This document shows positions 14,931 through 22,233 of a stretch of DNA of 31,076 bases, piece after piece. Within the stretch, counting starts at the first letter, position 1. Every line of letters begins with the position of its first letter. The stretch comes from a virus. Location of the stretch: positions 1 to 31,076 of IMG/VR virus record IMGVR_UViG_3300009130_000092. The stretch is one strand, 5' to 3'. A program made the translations under genes and the position numbers. Under the pieces are notes generated by a model. It was not told the DNA's origin. It saw only the letters and a list, made by a program, of their open reading frames with translations, and searched no databases.

Positions 14931-15321
14931 CGTTTTTTTCCTCTTGTAAGTTGGGTCTCCAACCTGATTCCCATCGAGCTTCTCGATCTTCTATATAATT
15001 TATATAACACTCAAAGCAGCAGCCAAACTTTCTCATATACACATCGTCTTTACTGTCAAATGAATAAGTGGCACAAACAGGACAGCTTCGCGCATCTTTC
15101 TCTTTGGTAAATAGTCTTTTAGAGACTAAAACCCCATTATGTTCAGACTTTTCAATATGGACTTTCTGATGGCGAAGCGAAAGAGCTTTTGACTGCTCAA
15201 TATATTCTTTCTCTTTTTCATCATCCCAGCCCTGCTTTGGGTTGACGATAGCCTCTTTGCCATACTTTTTAGAAATTTCACGCTCTAAAGACGCAATATA
15301 GTTCAAGTCCTTTTCCTTCAT
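14914..15321 (-). CDS. Cysteine-rich putative zinc protein (135 aa)
   Basis: The frame is open for 27 codons further upstream, but the ATG at 15321 forms an ATGA overlap with the preceding stop, the junction used throughout this genome, so it is taken as the start. The N-terminal 70 residues are charged and helical. Residues 80-105 hold CPVC, then 17 residues, then CCFEC, a plausible zinc site, followed by YINYIEDREARWESGWRP. Such small zinc modules act as nucleic-acid or protein adaptors; no function is known to me. The gene also contains one copy of the putative late promoter motif, ahead of the packaging genes. Confidence 0.75.
   Translation of the reverse strand: MKEKDLNYIASLEREISKKYGKEAIVNPKQGWDDEKEKEYIEQSKALSLRHQKVHIEKSEHNGVLVSKRLFTKEKDARSCPVCATYSFDSKDDVYMRKFGCCFECYINYIEDREARWESGWRPNLQEEKNDGNNK
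14997..15004 (-). promoter_or_regulatory. Candidate late promoter before the packaging and head genes
   Basis: TATAAATT within TATATAAATTATATAG on the minus strand, inside the zinc-cysteine gene and about 67 bases before the ATG at 14930. The 10-mer TATAAATTAT is identical to that upstream of the scaffold gene. A start about 10 bases downstream would give a leader for the run from the 164-aa gene through terminase and portal. Being inside a coding region weakens the case; the exact recurrence strengthens it. Confidence 0.4.
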
Positions 15322-15782
15322 TGGTTCACCGCATAAGTAATAGCAACTGCCGTTGCAGCTCCAATAAGGAATCCTCCTAAAATAGCTACTGGCACAACCC
15401 AACTTGGGCGGCGGTCTAGTGCCGTATCCTCAAGACGTGTGATATAATTGTCACGATTTTCTAGTCTTTCAGTAAGTGATAAAATCTGAGATGCATTTTG
15501 TTCTCGTGTCATCTCAAGCTCAAGTTCAAGCGTTCGTCGGACTAATTCAGTATCATTCTCCAAAAGGCGCAATTCTAAAGTATGATCAAACCTGATCTTG
15601 TTCAACGAATCTGAAGTCATCAAAATTCCCGAAAATGGGGCGCGGGTGCCGGACTCTAAATAAGTCAGACGCAAGTCTAGTTCAATCTCATCCCCAGATG
15701 TTGAGCCTGTAGATTGCGCCAGAGCGAAGTTTGGGGTGGCGAGCATTGTCGCCACAATCATCATTATTTTCAAGTAACTCAT
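15318..15782 (-). CDS. Exported membrane-anchored protein, possible spanin-like lysis protein (154 aa)
   Basis: Residues 1-23 are a signal peptide (YLKIMMIVATMLATPNFALA, cleavage near A22 or Q23). After it come a short extended part with GTRAPFSGILM (45-55), a charged coiled coil (about 60-122) and a C-terminal membrane helix (WVVPVAILGGFLIGAATAVA, 128-147, to about 151). This predicts a protein crossing into the periplasm and anchored by its C-terminus. Its partner genes upstream encode a protein with an N-terminal anchor plus coiled coil, and a holin-like protein, so a role in disrupting the host envelope at lysis is likely. No lipobox is present, so it is not a classical o-spanin. The upstream ribosome site is weak. 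Confidence 0.75.
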   Translation of the reverse strand: MSYLKIMMIVATMLATPNFALAQSTGSTSGDEIELDLRLTYLESGTRAPFSGILMTSDSLNKIRFDHTLELRLLENDTELVRRTLELELEMTREQNASQILSLTERLENRDNYITRLEDTALDRRPSWVVPVAILGGFLIGAATAVAITYAVNQ

Positions 15783-15785
15783 TTT

Positions 15786-16151
15786 TTATTCTACAAAGTC
15801 TAGACCATATAGTGCTGCCATGCGGCGGGCAAAAGCTTTAGGGTCTTCCTGTGACTTTTTTGCCTCTTCCAGAAGTTCTTGTCTTGTGGTTTCTTCAATT
15901 TCTGCTTCAGCGGTTTTATGTTGTTTTGCCACCTCTTGTAAAAGACGGGCGTAGCGTTGTGCAATCTCCCGCTCGCGCTCAAGAGAGCTGTTGAGGATCT
16001 TCTCCTCTTCTTTGGCAAATTCACTCTTGGCTTCAAAGACTTCCCGAGCTTGTTCTGCCCCACGAATACCAAAAATATAACCTATAAGGAGCGCAACAAA
16101 TCCAAGTGCTGCCCACCAATACTCTTTAACGCATTTAAGAAATTTGGACAT
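15786..16151 (-). CDS. Rz-like putative i-spanin (121 aa)
   Basis: A short cytoplasmic N-terminus, one membrane helix (YWWAALGFVALLIGYIFGIR, 11-30) and a long charged coiled coil (about 35-100: AEQAREVFEAKSEFAKEEEK onward), ending RMAALYGLDFVE. This is the topology of an inner-membrane spanin such as lambda Rz. The start codon lies one base after the stop of the holin-like gene (TGATATG), without a ribosome site of its own, so coupled translation is likely. The assignment rests on topology and neighbourhood, not on sequence identity. Confidence 0.75.
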   Translation of the reverse strand: MSKFLKCVKEYWWAALGFVALLIGYIFGIRGAEQAREVFEAKSEFAKEEEKILNSSLEREREIAQRYARLLQEVAKQHKTAEAEIEETTRQELLEEAKKSQEDPKAFARRMAALYGLDFVE

Positions 16152-16152
16152 A

Positions 16153-16347
16153 TCAAGCTGATTTCATGGCAACAACCGTATCAATAGCTGCTTGTGTTCC
16201 CAAATAAGCAATTGTAACCCAGACCCAATGTTCTGAGTCTAAAACTCCGTGCAAAGCAAGACCAGTGGCGACTAACCACGCTAAAAACTTTCTTGAAATA
16301 AACTTCTCGACATACCTGTCAGCAAATGCTTTAATCTTCTGTACCAT
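16153..16347 (-). CDS. Holin-like small membrane protein (64 aa)
   Basis: A basic, amphipathic N-terminus (MVQKIKAFADRYVEKFISRK) precedes a hydrophobic region with two possible membrane helices (FLAWLVATGLALHG, 21-34; WVWVTIAYLGTQAAIDTVVA, 41-60). Small size, position before two spanin-like genes and build are those of a phage holin, which would time lysis. Two ATGs lie side by side: GGAGG is two bases before the first (16350) and five before the second (16347), so the second is favoured; a dual start is also seen in real holins. A hairpin lies just upstream of the ribosome site. No endolysin gene is nearby. Confidence 0.7.
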   Translation of the reverse strand: MVQKIKAFADRYVEKFISRKFLAWLVATGLALHGVLDSEHWVWVTIAYLGTQAAIDTVVAMKSA

Positions 16348-16356
16348 CATAACCTC

Positions 16357-16380
16357 CAATCACTTTTTTAGAAGTGGTTG
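16357..16380 (-). promoter_or_regulatory. Hairpin abutting the holin-like gene's ribosome site
   Basis: On the minus strand CAACCACTT pairs with AAGTGATTG (nine pairs including one G-T) around the loop CTAAAA, and the stem ends directly against GAGG of the Shine-Dalgarno sequence. The spacer upstream is the AT-rich TATATTATATA. The hairpin could mask the ribosome site or protect a transcript end; neither is shown. Confidence 0.45.
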
Positions 16381-16403
16381 TATATAATATATAGTCTGCA
16401 ACA

Positions 16404-19400
16404 CTATTGTTTTACATATGCGTACTTGCCCTTTTTCTCGATCGAGATCTGAGTATCAACACAGTCTTTAAGGGTGTCAAGGTGTGAAATTAGCAAGACT
16501 GTCTTATAATAAGACTTTACAAGATCTAGAATCCTGATAAAACCTTCCATGTTTTCCTCGTCCAAAGCAGAGCCCGGTTCGTCAAGAATAAAAATATTAC
16601 CTTTCGGCATAGAAGAAACATTAAGTAGTGCCATTCGAATTCCCATAGAGGCAATAGTCTTCTCTGCGCCCGAGCCCATCTCTAGAGGACGAGCTTCATA
16701 CTTGGGGTGTTTGATGTGTATGTTCAGGTTTTTATCATCACACTCCATAAGAACCTCAAAATCAACAACATTTGCCAAAACTTTTGCAATCTCTTCATTG
16801 ATGACGGGAAGACTCTTACGCACAATGTCTAGTGCGATCCCGTTACTGTGCATACACCTCATATAAAGATCGTATGCAGAATATTCAAACCGAAGCTTAT
16901 TCAATTCTGCTTCTTGCCCCTTTATAGTTTCTATGTTTTGTTCAACTCCTCCGATAGCCCGGTTCAGCCCCATCACCTCTTCACTGCAAGTTACGAGGCG
17001 CGATTCACACTGGGCTTTCTCTTGAGCAAGATTCTTCTGCTGTGTAAGAAGCTTTTCTAAGTTCTCAATCGATTCCTTGTTATCGTCATATTCCTTAATG
17101 CGAGCTTGTAGTTCCTTGACCTCCACTTCTCTTATAAGAAGAGTGCGGCGGGCTGTCTCAGCAGCAAGATGCTCTGCATTCTTAGATGTTTTGATGGTTG
17201 CCAGCTTTTCTACAACCTGTTGATATTTGGATAAAAAGCTCTCAACCTGTTCGGGATTAAGATGCATAATTTCCTTTGATGTCTCTTTCTCTTCAGCAAG
17301 TATCCCCTGGAGTGCGGTGCTAACTGTTTTATATTCTTTCTTGGAGGCGTGAGCATCTTTAATAAACTGACAATGAGAATATTCCGCTCCGCAAGGAACT
17401 TCATCCAGAAGAGATAATTTCTTCTTGTGCTGTTGAGACATGCTCTCGTGTAACGCAAGCTCGCTATGAATACGATTCAGTTCATCCTTTTTTGCCTTGA
17501 TGATGTTCTGTGTGTTTTTCAACCCCTCCAAGTCAAAGTCACTAATGAACTTCTCAAATTTGTCAATCTCTTCCCCGTACTTCTTTACTTTCTTGTCACT
17601 ATCACGAATTTTGGTCCGTGTTTGAGTTGTCTGTTTCTTCGCAACACTTAGCTTTTCTTTCTCTGCGTCGTAATCAATAATTTCTACCGGAATAGAATCA
17701 ATCTTAGCTTGTATTTCCTCAAGGGATTTGTGGGCAGATTCAATCTTATTCTGCAAAACACTGCATTCTTGCTTCTGGTTATCCAAAACCTGGATGCTGT
17801 CCTGTAGTTTGTTTGTCTCTTCGGTTAATTCAGAGTGGAAATCTCTTCCTTCAAACTTCTTAATCAATGCCTTATGATCAGAACTGTCTTCCTTGGCAAG
17901 CTTGAATTTCTTATCGAAAACCTCAAGATCCAAAAACTTAGCTAAAATTTCTTTTCTCTTCGTTGAGCCCTCGCCAATAAATGAAAGGGAATCAAGCTGA
18001 GAAGACATGGATGTCAAAAGAAAGTCTTCGAGCGTGCCAAAGAACTTTCGTATGTTCTTATCAGTATGATTTCGTGTCATCCCGTTCAGTGAAAGATTAT
18101 CCTCCGTGACGGGATCAACAATGTTGAAGTCAAGGTTGGTTTTTGCCTCAATGGTCTCATCGCCCTTTAGCTTTTTTACATACTTGTCTGATCGTCGACT
18201 AATTGTCAGCTCTTTGCCATCAGCCTCTAGAACCACTTCAGCTTCACAATAGTCTTTATTTTGATTGATGACGTTTAAGGTTTTGCGATTATTCTTAGAA
18301 GTGGAGTTGAAGATTCCCCACAAAAGGCTATCAATGATACTGGATTTTCCAGAGAAATTTTTACCAAAAATCCCAACTACTCCAGAAAGATTATTGAAGT
18401 CTATGGTATTCCCCTCTCCATAATTGAAAAGGTTATCCCATTTAAGTGATTTAAGGTTCCACTTGATGTTTCGCTTGACCAATTCTTCTTCTTCTACGAG
18501 CGTAGAATAATGCTTGTTTAGTTCTAACACCTTCTTGAGAGTGTCCTCATCTGGTTCATAGTCCTTTATATATTCTTTTATGAGTCGCGCCTGGACAGCT
18601 AGGTCTCGAAGGTCTTCGTTGTTGAGTTTACCAACTACGTCTGGACCGCTTCTTGAACCACAAGCCCTATTAAGAAAGGTGATTGATTCAGGAGAGAATC
18701 GACGCTTCGCTACATCAACTGCTTTCTTTAGGCTGTTGATCGTAAGATTATTGTTGGTAACAATGCGAATGCGAGCCCCTATAGGGACCTTAGTGCCTTT
18801 GGGTATTCTGCCCTTAGGAGTAAGCTCAATTGTGACGAAAGGCTTGGGGTTTTCTATGCTCACATGCTCGCAAGTGAAGCCCTCCTTCCCGTTGATATCC
18901 CATAGGAGAAAACCTTTGTCATTGCTCTCTCCGTGGTTCTGCTGAACGGTGGAGCCGGGATATCGAACGCGACCTTCGGGGTCGAGACTCTGATTGGTTT
19001 TGTGAATGTCTCCTAAGAAAGCAAAATCATGATGTTCGAAGATATCAATATCGTGATCACCGTGGTCCATAACATACCCGGTGTCAGTCACTACTCCGCG
19101 AACTGAGCCGTGGTAGAGGGCGATATTAACACGAGAGGGGTCGGATGGTTTGACCCATTCATCCTCATCGAAGACCGACAAAACATTTAAAGAATAAGTG
19201 TCATCAAGATGAACCTCTCCCGCCACCTTGAGTAGATGAAGGTTAGGCAAATTCAAAGCATCGACAATCGGTGTCAGTGCATCTTGCCGACTGCGGTTCT
19301 TCAAATTGCCATCATGGTTCCCAAGGATAATATAAGTGGGAGCAATAGATGATAGCTCACGAAAAAAATCAGAAGCCATCTGAACAAACTCTGGCGATAT

Positions 19401-19553
19401 TTGTGTTTTTGTGTGGGCGATATCACCACAATGGATGATATAATCTACCTTTTCTTCGCGTAGACGCTCGTACATTTTCTTAAAAACTTCACGATATTCA
19501 TAATGATACTTGAGGTTTCTAATATGGGTATCTGCAATATGTGCAAATTTCAT
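16404..19553 (-). CDS. Fused recombination endonuclease gp47-gp46 (SbcD-SbcC/Mre11-Rad50 type, 1049 aa)
   Basis: One chain joins the two subunits of the T4 gp46/gp47 complex, which resects DNA ends for recombination-dependent replication. The nuclease part (1 to about 230) has the Mre11 metal-site motifs ADTHIR (Asp8, His10), CGDIAH (Asp44), LGNHDG (Asn79, His80), YHGS (His148) and LGDIHK (His184). A capping region follows. The ATPase part has Walker A GIFGKNFSGKSS (394-405), a long coiled coil, a hook-like point with Cys721 and Cys728, signature MGSGAEKT (959-966), Walker B IFILDEP (987-993) and H-loop His1024. The usual zinc hook is C-x-x-C; here the spacing is C-x6-C. In T4 these are two genes. 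AGGAGG lies four bases before the ATG. No frameshift is seen. Confidence 0.95.
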   Translation of the reverse strand: MKFAHIADTHIRNLKYHYEYREVFKKMYERLREEKVDYIIHCGDIAHTKTQISPEFVQMASDFFRELSSIAPTYIILGNHDGNLKNRSRQDALTPIVDALNLPNLHLLKVAGEVHLDDTYSLNVLSVFDEDEWVKPSDPSRVNIALYHGSVRGVVTDTGYVMDHGDHDIDIFEHHDFAFLGDIHKTNQSLDPEGRVRYPGSTVQQNHGESNDKGFLLWDINGKEGFTCEHVSIENPKPFVTIELTPKGRIPKGTKVPIGARIRIVTNNNLTINSLKKAVDVAKRRFSPESITFLNRACGSRSGPDVVGKLNNEDLRDLAVQARLIKEYIKDYEPDEDTLKKVLELNKHYSTLVEEEELVKRNIKWNLKSLKWDNLFNYGEGNTIDFNNLSGVVGIFGKNFSGKSSIIDSLLWGIFNSTSKNNRKTLNVINQNKDYCEAEVVLEADGKELTISRRSDKYVKKLKGDETIEAKTNLDFNIVDPVTEDNLSLNGMTRNHTDKNIRKFFGTLEDFLLTSMSSQLDSLSFIGEGSTKRKEILAKFLDLEVFDKKFKLAKEDSSDHKALIKKFEGRDFHSELTEETNKLQDSIQVLDNQKQECSVLQNKIESAHKSLEEIQAKIDSIPVEIIDYDAEKEKLSVAKKQTTQTRTKIRDSDKKVKKYGEEIDKFEKFISDFDLEGLKNTQNIIKAKKDELNRIHSELALHESMSQQHKKKLSLLDEVPCGAEYSHCQFIKDAHASKKEYKTVSTALQGILAEEKETSKEIMHLNPEQVESFLSKYQQVVEKLATIKTSKNAEHLAAETARRTLLIREVEVKELQARIKEYDDNKESIENLEKLLTQQKNLAQEKAQCESRLVTCSEEVMGLNRAIGGVEQNIETIKGQEAELNKLRFEYSAYDLYMRCMHSNGIALDIVRKSLPVINEEIAKVLANVVDFEVLMECDDKNLNIHIKHPKYEARPLEMGSGAEKTIASMGIRMALLNVSSMPKGNIFILDEPGSALDEENMEGFIRILDLVKSYYKTVLLISHLDTLKDCVDTQISIEKKGKYAYVKQ

Positions 19554-19561
19554 GCTGCCTC

Positions 19562-20515
19562 CTAAATTGATGCAATCGCTGCACTAAGATTTTCTGAAAA
19601 CCTTATCAGCTTTGCGTCACTTTTTCTTTTCTCAAACTCTTGCTTTGTCATTTCCCCAACATCTGCATAAGGAGAAATATCTATTTTATAAGCTTTGACT
19701 CCGTACTTAGAAAGGTTACTAATAAGCCGAGAAGCCTTTTTCTCTGCGTCGGAATCAAGTGCCAAATAAACAGAAACACGACTCTTCACCAGGCGAGAAA
19801 ATAATTTAGAACCCTCTTGTAATGTGGTCCCAAGAATTGGAATTGCGTTTCCAGCTTTGATCGCATCAAACGCCCCCTCAACTATGACCACATCATCACT
19901 CCAGTCTATGTATAATTCATTGAAAATGATGTTCTTGCTCACTGGAGGGTTCATGTATTTCTGGTAGTGTCCATTGTAACTGCGTGCCACAAAATAGTTA
20001 ACGGCACCGGAATCATTAAAAGAAGGGATGATTATACGCCCACCATATTCCCCCCGAGGGCAGTGACCGATTTTCCACCGGACTATATCACTTTGATTGA
20101 TCCCGCGCCTCTGTAGAAACCCGAGGGGTACTCTCTCTGTAAGCGAGCCAGTTGGATTTACTAAGGATACGAATTCTTTTGGTAGGTTGATCTCCTGTGC
20201 AAGAGAGGAGGGGGTTTGACTTGAAGCGGGCTGAAGACTGAACAGGATCTCTTCGAAACTAACTAATTCCGGTCCCTCTTTAGAAAAAGACTCCCAAGCT
20301 TTCAAGTCGGGGAAACGTCCTGTTTGCCGCACCAACTGTTTGATTGAATTGCCGCGATAATCACAAATCCAACACTTGAACTTATCCTTGTGTAGATTAA
20401 TTGATAGTTTCTTTTTATGGTGATCACACTTTGGACAAAAGAAAAGGTGCTCATCACCGGATCGGTGAAACGAGCCAAGAAATGATTTAAGGATTTCTAG
20501 TTTCTGTTTTTCCAT
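19562..20515 (-). CDS. DNA primase, gp61/DnaG-like (317 aa)
   Basis: Makes RNA primers for lagging-strand synthesis. The ATG at 20515 is chosen; the frame extends ten codons upstream only to a TTG. The zinc ribbon has Cys27/Cys30 and Cys48/Cys51 (FFCPKC ... FKCWICDYRG). The TOPRIM fold follows, with Glu213 in VVIVEGAFDAIKAG, Asp254 and Asp256 in LALDSDAE, and a third acidic site near DVGEM. T4 gp61 is 342 aa, so the length fits. It overlaps the resolvase gene by 29 bases and ends two codons before the fused nuclease-ATPase start, forming one replication-recombination group. The matching helicase (gp41 type) is not in the window. Confidence 0.9.
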   Translation of the reverse strand: MEKQKLEILKSFLGSFHRSGDEHLFFCPKCDHHKKKLSINLHKDKFKCWICDYRGNSIKQLVRQTGRFPDLKAWESFSKEGPELVSFEEILFSLQPASSQTPSSLAQEINLPKEFVSLVNPTGSLTERVPLGFLQRRGINQSDIVRWKIGHCPRGEYGGRIIIPSFNDSGAVNYFVARSYNGHYQKYMNPPVSKNIIFNELYIDWSDDVVIVEGAFDAIKAGNAIPILGTTLQEGSKLFSRLVKSRVSVYLALDSDAEKKASRLISNLSKYGVKAYKIDISPYADVGEMTKQEFEKRKSDAKLIRFSENLSAAIASI

Positions 20516-21035
20516 CAACGCTCTGTAAAAAGCCCGCCGTAGCAATCACCCAGCTATCTGCGCGATCATAGGACCCTGCGACGGGATTTCCATGTTTTGT
20601 ATAGTCTACACTAAAAGAGGGTACGTTGTCAAGTAAAAAGTGCAATACTTTTTCTTTAGAGTTTTCTCCTCGCTGTATGTGTATCCCGCAAGCCTTTCGG
20701 GCGGAAGAGGCGCTCAAAAATTCAGGAACAGTTTCGTATATCTGAACGCACGACCAGGATACCATACCATTAAACTTAGCCAATGTTAAGAGAGTTTTGG
20801 CTGAGGAGAAACCGGGGCGGAATCGAGATAGAGATTGTTCGACATAAACCCTATCAATCCCGAACCTGTCGTCTAATTCCCACAGCTTGTCTTTAACAAA
20901 CTGGGCTTTAGAAAACAGATGAGGGAACTTTTTTTTGTTTCGTGTGTCCCACGCTTCACAATATACCGCTTTGCCAGAGCTGTCTAAAACGGTTGCGCCT
21001 GTGATCGATGTGGAAATATCCAATCCTAGAATCAT
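20487..21035 (-). CDS. RuvC-like Holliday junction resolvase (182 aa)
   Basis: RNase H-fold nuclease, probably resolving branched DNA before or during packaging. The start is ATG at 21035, coupled as TGATG to the preceding stop; an in-frame TTG one codon upstream is less likely. Active-site acids appear in order: Asp6 in ILGLDISTSITG, Glu66 in RVYVEQSLS, and Asp157/Asp160 in YDRADSWVIA. Length is close to bacterial RuvC (about 173 aa). T4 itself uses an unrelated resolvase, endonuclease VII (gp49), so this would be a functional replacement. It opens the run resolvase-primase-nuclease/ATPase. A different RNase H-like nuclease function remains possible. Confidence 0.88.
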   Translation of the reverse strand: MILGLDISTSITGATVLDSSGKAVYCEAWDTRNKKKFPHLFSKAQFVKDKLWELDDRFGIDRVYVEQSLSRFRPGFSSAKTLLTLAKFNGMVSWSCVQIYETVPEFLSASSARKACGIHIQRGENSKEKVLHFLLDNVPSFSVDYTKHGNPVAGSYDRADSWVIATAGFLQSVDGKTETRNP

Positions 21036-22216
21036 CAAATATCCATTTTTATTTTAAAAGTAAACTCACGCTGTTCCGTCTTGCGAACTGGATTTGCTAA
21101 ATTAGCGATAGCAATAAGGTTGTTATCCTCATCATAGATACCTATTTTAGTGATGTAGGTTTCTTTGGCAAAGCTACCAGTAGGATCGGGATACGGTGTC
21201 TTTACAATATTTTTTATAGGCGTAGTTTCATTTTCCACATATTCCGAACCAGCACTTACTACCGGGTTTCCGGTATAACTAAGGTCTAAATAAGTGGGGT
21301 TATTGGAGTGGTTCAACTCGCCCTTCGGAGCGTGTGCTAGCATAGTAACAGTGGGCAGATAATTTGTCCCGTTATAACTCAAAGACCAGCTTGAGGAAAG
21401 GGGAACAGTAGGGCAAGCTAGATAATGTCCCCAGTAATTCCACTGAGGGTTTACTGGTACGCCGCAAGTAACATATTCTTCTGTGTGAGCATCAATTGCC
21501 CAACTGCCCGTAAGGGCAATTATACCTTCATTGTAAAGCACAACACCAGCTACATCCCCTGCGTGTGGACCCGCCGGTAGCACTTGTCGCAACTCTCCAT
21601 TTTTTTGTGTATCCTGTAATTGCCCCACTAGAGAACCTGTCACATAAAAGCGTAAATCAACGGTACCCTTCTCAATTGAGCTGCCATAAAAGATAGATGG
21701 AATGCTAACTAAATTAATCTCTTGTTCTCCTTTGTCGCCCAAAGAAGAAGAAAAGGCATAGTGGTCGCTGAGTGTTTTGTAGTAATTAAAGGTATTCTTC
21801 AAAGCAAAAATATGACGACGGTTTGCCAGCCCAGAAAGAGCTGCTTGATAGTCTTGAGTAATCGACGCAGACATGGGATAGCTGCCAGTCATTATTGTGC
21901 CATACGGAATAGTATTGAACTCTTCCGTGGAAATTGTTTTAAAAGCCGTGAGAGAGCCCTGTTTTGTCACAAAAGGATAGATAAGATCTCCTGCGGGATC
22001 TCGATCTACGTTCATTTCATATAGAGATAAAAATCCCGAGGGCACCATATCAACATTGGTAGCAGGCGCATGAGTGTTAGTAAGAGGCAACACTTTATCA
22101 TACGCGGTCACCACACTCGTAGAAGTTTGGTTATAATACCGCAAAAAGTGAAACGTCGGATGTGTCTCCAGCCGATTTGTGAAAATGTCGTTTGGACCGA
22201 ACTCGTAAAGAGGCAC
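21035..22216 (-). CDS. Putative tail or baseplate structural protein (393 aa, GTG start)
   Basis: The GTG start has AGGAGG eight bases upstream. The protein begins PLYEFGPNDIFTNRLETHPT, is rich in beta-strand and aromatic residues, and has no membrane segment. Its last third matches the next upstream gene: GIIALTG, NHSNNPTYLDL, and YITKIGIYDEDNNLIAIANL compared with YITTVGLYSADNELLAVAKL, both ending in a short beta strand (FKIKMDI, LRVRLDY). The two are therefore paralogues. Phage structural function is inferred from composition and neighbours; which part of the tail is unknown. The stop overlaps the resolvase start. Confidence 0.8.
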   Translation of the reverse strand: MPLYEFGPNDIFTNRLETHPTFHFLRYYNQTSTSVVTAYDKVLPLTNTHAPATNVDMVPSGFLSLYEMNVDRDPAGDLIYPFVTKQGSLTAFKTISTEEFNTIPYGTIMTGSYPMSASITQDYQAALSGLANRRHIFALKNTFNYYKTLSDHYAFSSSLGDKGEQEINLVSIPSIFYGSSIEKGTVDLRFYVTGSLVGQLQDTQKNGELRQVLPAGPHAGDVAGVVLYNEGIIALTGSWAIDAHTEEYVTCGVPVNPQWNYWGHYLACPTVPLSSSWSLSYNGTNYLPTVTMLAHAPKGELNHSNNPTYLDLSYTGNPVVSAGSEYVENETTPIKNIVKTPYPDPTGSFAKETYITKIGIYDEDNNLIAIANLANPVRKTEQREFTFKIKMDI

Positions 22217-22233
22217 TTCCGATACCTCCTATT

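Noticed and set aside
15322-15402. 27-codon upstream extension of the zinc-cysteine gene with several cysteines
   Set aside because: It overlaps the end of the upstream gene, whereas the ATG at 15321 gives the ATGA junction typical here.
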